This document shows, piece after piece, positions 15,654-24,753 of a DNA stretch of 32,232 nucleotides (position 1 is the first letter of the stretch; each line of letters starts with the position of its first letter). This DNA comes from JBMYYE01 sp049609065 (GTDB lineage Bacteria; Pseudomonadota; Alphaproteobacteria; Rhodobacterales; Rhodobacteraceae): positions 1-32,232 of the forward strand of contig JBMYYE010000013.1 in the NCBI GenBank assembly GCA_049609065.1. Direction: 5' to 3'. The notes beneath the pieces were generated by a model, which ran no database searches, was not told the DNA's origin, and saw only the letters and a list, made by a program, of their open reading frames with translations. The translations under genes and the position numbers were made by a program.

Positions 15654-18600
15654 CTATTTCTTTCCGTATCCGCCACCACCTGGCGTGTTCATGACAAATA
15701 TGTCGCCTGGCGCCATGAGCGCCTCATCATTGCCGCGCAGCGGAACAATGCTTCCATCCGCACGTTCCACATGGTTTTCACCTACCGCGCCAGGCATGCC
15801 GCCAGATGCACCGTGAGGCGGCACGTCCCGATGCGACGACAGGACCGTTGCGGTCATCTCTTCGAGAAAACGCAGTTTACGTGTGATCCCATTGCCGCCT
15901 TGCCATTTGCCATCACCACCAGCGCCCTGGCGAATTGAAAATTCTTCGACACGCACTGGAAAGCGGCTTTCCAATACCTCTGGGTCGGTCATACGCGTAT
16001 TGGTCATGTGGCTATGCACCGCGCTGCTCCCATTGAAGCCGTCGCCCGCGCCTGTTCCCCCACAAATGGTTTCGTAGTTTTGCAACCGCGCATTGCCATA
16101 GACAAAGTTGTTCATCGTGCCTTGGGATCCTGCAATAACGCCGAGGGCACCATAAAGCGTATCCGCAATGGCTTGGCTCACTTCCGTGTTGCCCGAAATC
16201 ACCGCAGCCGGGTGGTTTGGGTTAATCATGGACCCTTTCGGGGCCCGAATATCCATCGGCTTCAGGCAGCCTTCGTTCATCGGAATGTCCGCCCCAACAA
16301 GTGTGCGAAACACATAAAGAACAACAGCCCGGCAAATCGAAAATGGCGCGTTGTAATTAAACTGATCTTGTGGCGAAGTGCCGTCAAAATCGATGACAGC
16401 ACTGCGCGTTTTCTTATCCACTTTGATCTTTACGGCAACTTGGGCACCGCTATCCAATGGATACGTGAATTCGCAATCCTTCAACACATCCAAAACACGG
16501 CGCACGCTTTCTTCGGCATTGTCTTGGACATGGCCCATATAGGCCTGCACCACATCCAATCCGAACTGACGGGAAATCCGGCTAAGCTCGGCCGCGCCAG
16601 TTGCGTTTGCCGCGATCTGAGCCGCCAAATCCGCCATATTTTCGTTAATGTTGCGACACGGATATCGCCCCGATGCCAAAAGCGCACGCGTTTCAGCCTC
16701 ACGTAACGTCCCGCGATCCACCAATAAGAAATTGTCGATCAAAACGCCTTCATCATCGATATGACGGCTATCGGGCGGGGCGGAACCGGGCGTCTTCCCA
16801 CCAATATCGGCATGGTGGCCACGTGATGCGGTCAAAAAGATAATCTTCTCACCCGCATCATCAAAGACAGGCGTGATCACCGTCACATCGGGTAAATGCG
16901 TCCCGCCATTATATGGGTTGTTCATCATGAACACGTCATCTGGGCGAATTTTGCCCTCATTTTGTCGCAAGACCGTACGCACGCTTTCTGACATAGATCC
17001 AAGGTGGACAGGCACATGCGGCGCATTCGCCACCAAATCACCATGCGCATCAAAAATCGCACAAGAGAAATCATAGCGCTCTTTGATGTTGACCGAATAA
17101 GCGGTGTTGGCAAGCGTCGCGCCCATCTGATCCGCAATTGACATGAAGAGATTGTTGAACACTTCGAGCATCACTGGATCAACGCTTGTGCCAATCGCTT
17201 CTTCGCGCGTGATTGCCACAACCCGCCGCAAGATGAGCCCACCACCAACGAGCCCTTCTGCCTCCCAGCCTGGTTCAAGCACATTGGTCCCTGTTGGTTC
17301 CACAATGATTGCGGGCCCTGAAACTGTATCGCCAGGTTGGATCGTTTCGCGCATGACAAGCGGCACGTCGTGCCACGCCCCTTTGGTAAACATACGCGCA
17401 TCACGCGCGCCCAAAGTCGCTGTGGTGTCTTGTGAGAGCGTCACCCCTTCGCCCGTGCCTCCCACGGCTTCAGCAGTCAGCAAATCTATGATCAAATCAT
17501 CGTAATCTGGAACGAAGCCGAAACGTTGCTGATGCGCCTCCTCAAACCCCACCTTCATCGCCACCTGGGTGCCAAAAGGCACTGGAAGCGTCTGATGGGA
17601 TCCAGGCGTGCGGATATGCGCGGTTTTGATCAGCGTGATGCGCGCAAGATCAATGCCTTGCTTTAAAACTTCGTCTTTTGCATCTGCGCCAATTTTTGAA
17701 AGCGCCTCTTGGGCCTCTTGCAGCTCAGAAATAGGTTGCGCAAACTGATGCTCACGGATGGCGCGGATATCCGCCAACCCCATACCAAAAGCGGACAAGA
17801 CGCCTGCAAACGGGTGGATGTAAATATTTTCCATGCCCAATACATCTGCGACCTGACAGGCATGCTGCCCGCCAGCCCCCCCAAAACAGTTCATGGTGTA
17901 TTTTGTCACATCATAGCCGCGCTGCACCGAAATTTTCTTAATAGCGTTGGCCATGTTTTCAACCGCAATACGCAGATATCCTTCTGCTAACTCTTCTGGC
18001 GATTTAGGCGCCTCACCGGTTTCGCTGGCAATCTGTTTTGACAGATCTTCGAATTTTGCGCGCGCGGCCGCGACATCCAACGGGGCAGTGCCGTCAGGAC
18101 CAAATACACTTGGGAATTCATCGGGTTGAATTTTACCCAACACCACGTTGCAATCCGTCACCGCGAGAGGACCGCCGCGCCGATAACTTGCTGGACCGGG
18201 ATCAGCCCCTGCGCTTTCTGGGCCGACCTGCATGCGACCTTGCCTAAAGCTCAGGATCGAACCGCCACCTGCGGCCACGGTATGGATGCTCATCATCGGA
18301 GCCCGCATCCGCACACCGGCCACTTCGGTTTCAAATGAGCGTTCATATTCACTGGCATAGTGGCAGACATCCGTTGATGTTCCGCCCATATCAAAGCCGA
18401 TCAGCCGATCAAACCCTGCCTCTTCTGCTGTGCGCACCATGCCCACAACGCCGCCCGCAGGCCCCGAAAGGATCGCATCCTTTCCTTGGAACAAGGACGC
18501 ATCTGTCAGACCGCCATTGGACTGCATAAACATGAGGGAATTACAGCCGCCACGATCAGCGCCGAGCGCATCGCTCACTTGGCCAACGTAACGCCGCAAG

Positions 18601-19268
18601 ATGGGGGAAAGATACGCATCAACAACCGTTGTATCGCCACGCGACACCAATTTGATCAAAGGGCTGACGTCGTGGCTTAGTGAGATTTGGCTAAATCCCT
18701 GGCTTTGGGCCATTTTGCCAATTTCTTGTTCGTGCTCAGGAAAACGGTACCCGTGCATAAGCGCCACGGCAATTGAACGGTATCCGGCCTCATATGCTGC
18801 GCCAAGTGCCGCGCGGACATGCGGCGCGTTTAGGGGCGTGACAATATTTCCATCCGCATCCATCCGCTCCTCAACCTCAATAACCTCTTCATATAGAAGT
18901 TCAGGCAGCACAATTTCCAAATCAAACAATTTAGGCCGATTTTGATATCCGATCCGCAGTAAGTCCCGCATCCCTTTAGAAATCAGCAACACGGTTCGAT
19001 CCCCTTTGCGTTCAAGCAACGCATTGGTGGCAACCGTCGTACCCATTTTTACGGCTTCAATGGTGTCTGCAGGTATCGCATCCTCAGGGGACAGACCCAA
19101 AAGCTCACGAATCCCTTGAACGGCGGCGTCTTTGTAACGTTCAGGATTTTCCGACAATAATTTATGTGAGCGCAACGATCCATCAGGTTTTCGCGCGACA
19201 ATATCGGTAAATGTCCCACCCCGGTCCACCCAAAACTGCCATAGTGCGTTGCTATCATTGGTTTTCAT
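15654..19268 (-). CDS. hydantoinase/5-oxoprolinase, fused HyuA and HyuB domains
   Basis: A 1204-residue cytosolic ATP-dependent amidohydrolase of the 5-oxoprolinase/N-methylhydantoinase group, which opens a lactam or hydantoin ring. The HyuA half (about 1-685) has the actin-like ATP motifs WVDRGGTFTDIVA (12-24), MGTTVATNALL (75-85) and GFDMGGTSTDV (291-301). The HyuB half (about 692-1204) opens with DPVMLEVFNNLFMSIADQMG and has NNPYNGGTHLPD, SRGHHADIGG and the C-terminal GGGGYG. Separate HyuA and HyuB genes are common; fusion is the 5-oxoprolinase layout. The start at 19268 is chosen for the GAGG site and because the HyuA fold begins there; an upstream ATG at 19340 would add 24 unrelated residues. 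Divergent from a TRAP operon, so the substrate is probably what that system imports. 5-oxoproline is the first guess, not proven. Confidence 0.9.
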   Translation of the reverse strand: MKTNDSNALWQFWVDRGGTFTDIVARKPDGSLRSHKLLSENPERYKDAAVQGIRELLGLSPEDAIPADTIEAVKMGTTVATNALLERKGDRTVLLISKGMRDLLRIGYQNRPKLFDLEIVLPELLYEEVIEVEERMDADGNIVTPLNAPHVRAALGAAYEAGYRSIAVALMHGYRFPEHEQEIGKMAQSQGFSQISLSHDVSPLIKLVSRGDTTVVDAYLSPILRRYVGQVSDALGADRGGCNSLMFMQSNGGLTDASLFQGKDAILSGPAGGVVGMVRTAEEAGFDRLIGFDMGGTSTDVCHYASEYERSFETEVAGVRMRAPMMSIHTVAAGGGSILSFRQGRMQVGPESAGADPGPASYRRGGPLAVTDCNVVLGKIQPDEFPSVFGPDGTAPLDVAAARAKFEDLSKQIASETGEAPKSPEELAEGYLRIAVENMANAIKKISVQRGYDVTKYTMNCFGGAGGQHACQVADVLGMENIYIHPFAGVLSAFGMGLADIRAIREHQFAQPISELQEAQEALSKIGADAKDEVLKQGIDLARITLIKTAHIRTPGSHQTLPVPFGTQVAMKVGFEEAHQQRFGFVPDYDDLIIDLLTAEAVGGTGEGVTLSQDTTATLGARDARMFTKGAWHDVPLVMRETIQPGDTVSGPAIIVEPTGTNVLEPGWEAEGLVGGGLILRRVVAITREEAIGTSVDPVMLEVFNNLFMSIADQMGATLANTAYSVNIKERYDFSCAIFDAHGDLVANAPHVPVHLGSMSESVRTVLRQNEGKIRPDDVFMMNNPYNGGTHLPDVTVITPVFDDAGEKIIFLTASRGHHADIGGKTPGSAPPDSRHIDDEGVLIDNFLLVDRGTLREAETRALLASGRYPCRNINENMADLAAQIAANATGAAELSRISRQFGLDVVQAYMGHVQDNAEESVRRVLDVLKDCEFTYPLDSGAQVAVKIKVDKKTRSAVIDFDGTSPQDQFNYNAPFSICRAVVLYVFRTLVGADIPMNEGCLKPMDIRAPKGSMINPNHPAAVISGNTEVSQAIADTLYGALGVIAGSQGTMNNFVYGNARLQNYETICGGTGAGDGFNGSSAVHSHMTNTRMTDPEVLESRFPVRVEEFSIRQGAGGDGKWQGGNGITRKLRFLEEMTATVLSSHRDVPPHGASGGMPGAVGENHVERADGSIVPLRGNDEALMAPGDIFVMNTPGGGGYGKK

Positions 19269-19353
19269 CGTGAATATCCTCAAATTTTGCGCGATTACCC
19301 CCAGCGGAAATCTTTCGCCAGATTCTGTCTCACCGGTCAACGATAATAAAACG

Positions 19354-19368
19354 TTGACAAAGTGTCAA
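19354..19368. promoter_or_regulatory. TTGACA-N3-TGTCAA palindrome in the divergent promoter
   Basis: A perfect 6-bp dyad with a 3-base spacer lies between the hydantoinase gene (start 19268) and the TRAP operon (start 19415). The symmetry fits a dimeric regulator such as the winged-helix protein encoded at 22397. The left arm TTGACA could also double as a -35 element for the plus strand. Confidence 0.5.
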
Positions 19369-19414
19369 TGAAACATCAGAATAATGAGACAAACTCAATT
19401 TAGGGAGGAACCAA

Positions 19415-20386
19415 ATGAGTTTTTTGAAGCTTCTAAGTGGCGCAGCAATTGCGCTTTCCGTTTCAGCCGCAGCTGTTCAGGCTGAAACATGGGACATGGC
19501 AACGCCCTATCCCGATGCAACTTTCCATACACAAAACATCACCCAGTTTGCGGCTGACGTCACAAAAGCAACGGATGGTGCACTGGAAATCAATGTCCAT
19601 TCCGCAGGATCGCTCTTTAAACACCCTGAGATTTCCAAAGCTGTTCGCAGCGGTCAGGTCCCTGCTGGGGAGTTTTTCTTATCGCTTTTGAACAACGACA
19701 ACCCCGCATTCGGCGTGGATTCCCTACCGTTTTTAGCGACAAACTACGATGACGCAGAACGCCTTTGGGCCGCTCAACGCCCTGTCGTAGAAGAATTGCT
19801 CGACGCACAAGGCCTCATGGTTCTTTATGCTGTGCCGTGGCCGCCACAAGGGCTCTATACTACGAAAGCCATCTCAACTGTTGGTGATCTGGCAGGTTTG
19901 AAGTTTCGGACATACAATTCGACACTAGAAACCTTTGCCACAATGGTGGGCGCCGCTCCAACACAAATCGAAGTTCCTGACATTGCGCAGGCATTTTCAA
20001 CGGGCCGTGTTGAAGCCATGATTACATCCCCGTCAACTGGCGTGAACTCTCAGGCTTGGGACTTCTTGTCCAACTACACGGACATTCAAGCATGGATTCC
20101 AAAGAACATCGTTGTGGTCAACAAACGTGCATTCATGCGTCTCAACGAAGCAACACAGCAGGCTGTCATGAAAGCTGCTGCCGAAGCTGAAGCACGTGGC
20201 TGGGCCATGAGCCGCGCAGAAACCGATACCCAAACCGCAGCGCTTGCGGCAAACGGAATTGACGTTCAAAAGCCATCAGAAGAGTTGATGAACGGGCTGC
20301 GTGCCATTGGTGCCAAGATGCTTGCAGACTGGACAACCGCGTCCGGTGAAAAAGGCGCAGCAATTCTTGATGCGTATACTCAATAA
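19415..20386 (+). CDS. dctP: TRAP transporter substrate-binding protein (DctP family)
   Basis: A 323-residue periplasmic binding protein. The signal peptide is cut after VQA (23/24). The family core is clear: ITQFAADVTKATDGALEINV near the start, and LAGLKFRTYNS with Arg165, the position that in DctP proteins salt-bridges a substrate carboxylate. It starts after a GGGAGGAA site. First gene of a dctP-dctQ-dctM operon. The ligand cannot be read from sequence; the divergent hydantoinase/oxoprolinase gene suggests a lactam- or hydantoin-type carboxylate. The symbol names the family, not a proven dicarboxylate specificity. Confidence 0.92.
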   Translation: MSFLKLLSGAAIALSVSAAAVQAETWDMATPYPDATFHTQNITQFAADVTKATDGALEINVHSAGSLFKHPEISKAVRSGQVPAGEFFLSLLNNDNPAFGVDSLPFLATNYDDAERLWAAQRPVVEELLDAQGLMVLYAVPWPPQGLYTTKAISTVGDLAGLKFRTYNSTLETFATMVGAAPTQIEVPDIAQAFSTGRVEAMITSPSTGVNSQAWDFLSNYTDIQAWIPKNIVVVNKRAFMRLNEATQQAVMKAAAEAEARGWAMSRAETDTQTAALAANGIDVQKPSEELMNGLRAIGAKMLADWTTASGEKGAAILDAYTQ

Positions 20387-20402
20387 GCTGCAAAATAAGT
20401 AA

Positions 20403-20424
20403 GTGGGGGCGTCATCGTCCCCAC
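20403..20424 (+). promoter_or_regulatory. hairpin between dctP and dctQ
   Basis: GTGGGG (20403-20408) and CCCCAC (20419-20424) form a 6-bp GC-rich stem with a 10-base loop, 17 bases after the dctP stop and 22 before dctQ. No T run follows. Such hairpins after binding-protein genes commonly stabilise the upstream message so the binding protein is made in excess; that role is inferred here. Confidence 0.5.
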
Positions 20425-20446
20425 TGCAATCCAGGGGGGGGAAATC

Positions 20447-20995
20447 ATGCGGCGACTACTCAACGCGCTCTATCTCTATAGCGGTATTGTGGCGGCTGTT
20501 TTTATCAGCGCCATCGTGGCCATCGTCTTTGCACAGGTCTGTCTAAATCTGACGGATAAAATCTATTCCGCCTTAATGGGGCGGGCGCTTGGGCTGACCA
20601 TTCCCTCTTATTCTGATTTTACGGGCTTCTTTTTGGCGGCCGCATCCTTTCTGGCCTTGGCCTATACCCTTCGTGCGGGCGGCCATATTCGTGTGACGCT
20701 TGTCACTGGGCTCCTACCCTCTTCCATTCAACGTATCTTTGAAGCCTTAGCTCTTCTCATTGGTTTAGCAATGACAGGATATGCGACCTTCTACATGTTT
20801 GGGTTGGTGGGTGAATCCATTGAATTTGGTGACATGACGTCTGGAATGGTGTCCATTCCACTCTGGCTTCCTCAGACCCCGGTTTTGGCTGGCCTTGCCA
20901 TTCTCACGATCGCCCTTGCAGATGAGCTTATTCTCGTTTTGCGCGGCAAAGCCCCGACCTATGACGGTCAGGGTGAAAACCTTCTGAGTGAATAG
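20447..20995 (+). CDS. dctQ: TRAP transporter small membrane subunit (DctQ family)
   Basis: A 182-residue inner-membrane protein with four predicted helices (about 12-35, 50-70, 90-112, 135-160), the standard DctQ layout. The family motif is visible as YTLRAGGHIRVTLVTGLL (68-85), the conserved loop with Arg-Gly-Gly-His-Ile-Arg-Val. It pairs with the DctM channel subunit and helps dock the binding protein. It has a GGGGGGGGAAA ribosome-binding site containing a G8 run. Middle gene of the operon, 9 bp before dctM. Confidence 0.92.
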   Translation: MRRLLNALYLYSGIVAAVFISAIVAIVFAQVCLNLTDKIYSALMGRALGLTIPSYSDFTGFFLAAASFLALAYTLRAGGHIRVTLVTGLLPSSIQRIFEALALLIGLAMTGYATFYMFGLVGESIEFGDMTSGMVSIPLWLPQTPVLAGLAILTIALADELILVLRGKAPTYDGQGENLLSE

Positions 20996-21004
20996 GAACA
21001 TAAC

Positions 21005-22300
21005 ATGACCGTCGGTATTCTCTCTGTCATTCTTCTAATTTTACTCTTTGCTTTGCTGGGATCTGGGGTTTGGGTGGCTTTTGCTCTTATGGCGGTCGGC
21101 ATTGCCGCAATGGCCCTCTTTTCGAATGCGCCGCTTGGTCTTGTTTTAGCAACGACCATCTGGGGACACAGCAACTCTTGGGCGCTGGCCGCGCTGCCTT
21201 TGTTCATCTGGATGGGGGAAATTTTATTCCGCTCAAAGCTATCGGATGATATGTTCACGGGCTTGTCGCCTTGGATGAATCGGCTGCCTGGGCGACTCTT
21301 ACATGTGAACATTTTCGGCTGCGGCATATTTGCTGCGGTCTCTGGATCATCGGCGGCAACGGCCGCAACAATAGGCAAACTGTCGATCCCGGAACTTGCC
21401 CGACGTGGATATCCCGAAAAACTAATGATCGGCACGCTGGCTGGATCGGCCACTTTGGGCCTTTTGATCCCGCCTTCAATTATTTTAATCGTCTATGGCG
21501 TCGCAACTGAACAATCCATCGCACGTCTATTCGTAGCAGGTATCTTACCTGGGTTGCTTTTGGTGGCCTTGTTTGTCGGCTATGTCGTGGTTTGGGCCCT
21601 CCTCAACCGAGATCAACTCCCAGAGGAAGTATTTGAATTTTCTTTTAAAGAAAAGCTCCACCGGTCACGCCGTCTGATCCCCGTCATGCTTTTGATTGGG
21701 GGTGTCATTGGTTCAATCTATGCAGGTATTGCCTCCCCAACAGATGCCGCAGCCGTCGGGGTCGTTTTGGCGTTAATCCTGTCTTGGCATTCTGGTTCCC
21801 TCAATAAAAAGAGCTTTGCAGAGGGGCTCATGGGAGCCACAAAAACATCCTGCATGATTGCGTTCATTTTAGCAGGCGCATCTTTTTTAACTGTCGCCAT
21901 GGGGTTCACCGGCATCCCCCGCAGCCTTGCGGAATGGATCGGCGGCATGCATTTATCAACCCACGCGTTGTTGGCCGCACTCACCGTATTTTTCATCATT
22001 ATGGGTATGTTCCTTGATGGCATTTCTGTTGTGGTTCTCACCACCTCCGTCATCATGCCCATGGTTCAACAAGTGGGGATCGACCCACTATGGTTTGGGA
22101 TCTATGTGGTGATCGTCGTTGAAATGTCGCAAATCACGCCGCCAGTGGGCTTCAACCTATTCGTTTTACAATCTCTCACTGGACGTAACATCCTCGTGAT
22201 CGCGCGCGCGGCATTCCCGTTCTTTGTTCTCATGATCGTCGCGCTTGCAATCATTATTGCCGTGCCGGAAATCGTCACCTTTTTACCCAACAACATGTAG
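21005..22300 (+). CDS. dctM: TRAP transporter large membrane subunit (DctM family)
   Basis: A 431-residue inner-membrane protein of normal DctM length with about twelve helices. It has family landmarks: LPLFIWMGEILFRSKLSDDMF (65-85), SGSSAATAATIGKLSIPELARRGY (about 113-137), LIPPSIILIVYGV, and the C-terminal QITPPVGFNLFVLQ. It forms the sodium-coupled channel of the TRAP system that takes the substrate from DctP. Its start follows a weak AGGA site only 9 bp after dctQ. No clear terminator follows before the regulator gene at 22397. Confidence 0.93.
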   Translation: MTVGILSVILLILLFALLGSGVWVAFALMAVGIAAMALFSNAPLGLVLATTIWGHSNSWALAALPLFIWMGEILFRSKLSDDMFTGLSPWMNRLPGRLLHVNIFGCGIFAAVSGSSAATAATIGKLSIPELARRGYPEKLMIGTLAGSATLGLLIPPSIILIVYGVATEQSIARLFVAGILPGLLLVALFVGYVVVWALLNRDQLPEEVFEFSFKEKLHRSRRLIPVMLLIGGVIGSIYAGIASPTDAAAVGVVLALILSWHSGSLNKKSFAEGLMGATKTSCMIAFILAGASFLTVAMGFTGIPRSLAEWIGGMHLSTHALLAALTVFFIIMGMFLDGISVVVLTTSVIMPMVQQVGIDPLWFGIYVVIVVEMSQITPPVGFNLFVLQSLTGRNILVIARAAFPFFVLMIVALAIIIAVPEIVTFLPNNM

Positions 22301-22396
22301 GATGTGACAGCTCGAAATTTTGTCCTTTTCACAAACGTGACAATGGCGCTTCTTGCGCGCATAGGGGGCAATCATTAGAGTGAAGGCAAATATATA

Positions 22397-22957
22397 ATGA
22401 AAGCGAGGATAGCCGTGACGCAGGCAGATACCCAAGGCGGAACAAATAGCAGCGAAACTGCGATCGTCTCTTCTTCTCACCTCGCCGATTCAGCCGTTGG
22501 CTGGCAGCTAAGTGAACTCGAATACGCAATGACCATGACATATAATGCCTTTTCCCGTTGGATGACGCATTGCATGACATCCGCTGGCTATAAAGATTTC
22601 AACCCATTGGACATCCTGATTTTGCACAACATCAATCACCGGTCCAAAGAAAAGCGGCTCGCCGATATCGCCTTCATGCTCAATATTGAGGACACCCATA
22701 CCGTGAATTATGCGGTTAAAAAGCTTGTCAAAGCTGGGCTGGTTGCGGGACTGAAAACTGGGAAAGAGATGTTTTACCACACCACGGACAAGGGTCAGCA
22801 GATTTGCCAAGAATACGGTAAAATCCGGAATACATGTCTGTTGGAAACGGCCGCCGCCGCAGGGCGCGACTTTGATGAAATAAGCCACGTCGCAAAAGTT
22901 CTTAGGAACTTATCTGGCCTCTATGATCAAGCCTCCCGCGCGGCTGCATCTTTGTAA
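22397..22957 (+). CDS. winged-helix MarR-like transcriptional regulator
   Basis: A 186-residue protein with a winged helix-turn-helix at about 66-140: NPLDILILHNINHR, KEKRLADIAFMLN (recognition area), EDTHTVNYAVKKLVKAGLV and a wing AGLKTGKEMFYHTTDKG. It resembles a proteobacterial MarR-like group with a WQLSELEYA start and RLADI..LNxEDTHTV motif. The first 35 residues are polar and probably disordered, so a later start is possible. Same strand and 97 bp after dctM; it probably controls the TRAP and hydantoinase genes, with the palindrome at 19354-19368 as a candidate site. Its ligand is unknown. Confidence 0.85.
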   Translation: MKARIAVTQADTQGGTNSSETAIVSSSHLADSAVGWQLSELEYAMTMTYNAFSRWMTHCMTSAGYKDFNPLDILILHNINHRSKEKRLADIAFMLNIEDTHTVNYAVKKLVKAGLVAGLKTGKEMFYHTTDKGQQICQEYGKIRNTCLLETAAAAGRDFDEISHVAKVLRNLSGLYDQASRAAASL

Positions 22958-23004
22958 AAACTGTCGTTTATTCACCGGCGAAAACAAATCGCTTTAGAAT
23001 GCGC

Positions 23005-23994
23005 TTACGCGGTATTTTTTTGATCGGCACTGTCAGAGTGCAATGAAAGTGGCATGCGTTCAAGGACGGGCACTTCATTTTTGATATGCCGTGCGATCAG
23101 TTTCTTTGCACGCTTGCCACCAATAATTTGTGCCGCTGGCTGGACTGAGGCATGTAGATTGCCCTCGGGAATTTGCGAAAAGAGCCGACCAATTTCCGGT
23201 TGTGGCACAGGGCCAAGGGACTTTAGAGCTTGCGGACCCAGATAAAGTGATTCCGCAGCGGCCCCATTTGCATTCAGCACCTCATGACTCTCAAAAAGGA
23301 TGTGATAATAGGTGATTTCATCCACATCGTGGATCACGTCCACGCCATCCAACTCAAGCAACATTCCCGCCGCTAACAAAACCTGCGGAACGCCGAACAT
23401 GCGCTCCGCTATTTTTGACATAACAAGTATCCGGTGCTGCCGCGAAACCCATAAATCCTTTGCTGGGATATTTGGTCCTAACGATCCTTTGCGCAATCGG
23501 ATCGGCCGTAGGCGCTCTTCTGCATCCATAACTTTGGAAGAAATAGATTTTTTCCCGATCCAGCGGACAGAACACAGGCCATTTCCAAGTGTTTGCACTT
23601 GGTCACCCACATTCAGGTCTTCAATTGCAACCTGACAATCATGTGCGCCAACCAAAGTCGTTCCACCACAAAAGCACGGCACATTAAGGATGTTTGTCCG
23701 GATACTCATGACGCCGACTGTGGCTCCGCCGCTGTCAACAACGTTATAACTGTAATCCGTCATGGGCGGGTCTTCGCCAGGCAAAGCAGACTCCGAAGTC
23801 AAAACCAACGTCCAGCCGGCTGGAACGTTCACGTTTACGGTTTCAATCCCACCGTCCAGTTGCAAAGAATCGACTGTGATTGATCCACCAAATCCCGCAG
23901 AAATATTGATCGTAACCGTGTCATCCACGGCCCCTCCGCCCACATATTGATAATAGGCATTAAAAGCGTTTGCATCGATAATATAGTCAGCCAT
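23005..23994 (-). CDS. Hint-domain protein
   Basis: A 329-residue protein with an N-terminal segment of about 100 residues that is beta-rich and has no signal peptide (MADYIIDANAFNAYYQYVGG), then a Hint (hedgehog/intein) domain at about 104-250. The start of Hint is VPC107FCGGTTLV, followed by IEDLNVGDQVQT, VRWIGKK and the DLWVSRQHRILV segment with His187 at the block B position. This is the Hint_2 type found in many Rhodobacteraceae exoproteins, often on RTX proteins. Hint domains self-cleave at the cysteine. The usual C-F-T-P-G-T opening is changed to C-F-C-G-G-T. RTX repeats are absent, so if secreted the route is not evident. Single gene, convergent with the winged-helix regulator. Confidence 0.88.
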   Translation of the reverse strand: MADYIIDANAFNAYYQYVGGGAVDDTVTINISAGFGGSITVDSLQLDGGIETVNVNVPAGWTLVLTSESALPGEDPPMTDYSYNVVDSGGATVGVMSIRTNILNVPCFCGGTTLVGAHDCQVAIEDLNVGDQVQTLGNGLCSVRWIGKKSISSKVMDAEERLRPIRLRKGSLGPNIPAKDLWVSRQHRILVMSKIAERMFGVPQVLLAAGMLLELDGVDVIHDVDEITYYHILFESHEVLNANGAAAESLYLGPQALKSLGPVPQPEIGRLFSQIPEGNLHASVQPAAQIIGGKRAKKLIARHIKNEVPVLERMPLSLHSDSADQKNTA

Positions 23995-24753
23995 CCATGC
24001 TCTCCATAAATCATATTTTACTGAAATTTAGCGGCGTTATTACAGCGCCCATACAATTACTCTAAGCTAGCAAAATTGACGAGTACATGACAGGGCATAT
24101 TCCGTTTTTTAAGGGAAATTTACGGGGAAAATGTACATTTTTGACGTATCGATAAGTGCGCTTCGCCGCGAACAGATTGCCGCGAAATATTTTGCGTAAT
24201 TCTTCCTATTTTGCGGCTGCTTGATCGCAGGCCTCTGCACGTATTGGCACGCTTGTTCTCCCGCTTAATCATCCTACTTTCTTTTGTGGATTGCGTTCAA
24301 GAGATCCCAAATGCATGGACCGCGAACAAGGACGCAAGCGCCGTAAACATCCGAGAGAATCGATTTAATAGCCCCTAAAATTCCAACACTGCAGCACCCA
24401 GATCGCGAACTTACAGACAGAATTCGCGACACCCGCCGCGCATAATATTGGATAGGATCGTTTAACATAAACACTCATTGCGCATAAAATATTGAGCGCA
24501 AAAACATGAGAAAATCTCATTTAAATTACAATTTAAGCCATATAAAAAAGGATAAATTAGCAATTTAATCCAAATCACTCAAATATATGTGCACATTATT
24601 TAAAGCAAAAAACACAAGTCATAATAATTATTTATTGCGCAAAAATGAAGTTTTCGTATATGAATATTTCCAAGCCAAAGTGGAGTTTTTCATTTTCGAA
24701 TGAACTTCACACAGCTTAAAGGTACGGGGCATTGCCCCCAAAGGAGGAAAAAT
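23995..24753. other. long AT-rich intergenic region
   Basis: About 760 bases without a convincing gene between the divergent Hint gene and the second TRAP operon. A 66-codon minus ORF (24274-24474) has no ribosome-binding site and odd composition. The right part (24480-24700) is extremely AT-rich and should hold the TRAP promoter. It contains the palindrome at 24506-24520. I see no tRNA or recognisable riboswitch. Confidence 0.5.
24506..24520. promoter_or_regulatory. ATGAGA-N3-TCTCAT palindrome, candidate operator
   Basis: A perfect 6-bp dyad with a 3-base spacer lies 234 bp upstream of the second dctP start, in AT-rich DNA. It has the same 6-3-6 geometry as the TTGACA dyad of the first TRAP operon but a different sequence, so a different regulator would be expected. 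Confidence 0.35.

Noticed and set aside
22301..22396. Possible operator from GTGACA/TTGTC-like half-sites before the winged-helix regulator
   Set aside because: The half-sites are imperfect and irregularly spaced, and they do not match the TTGACA-N3-TGTCAA dyad.
24274..24474. 66-codon minus-strand ORF upstream of the second TRAP operon
   Set aside because: No ribosome-binding site, no protein-like pattern, and it sits in AT-rich non-coding sequence.
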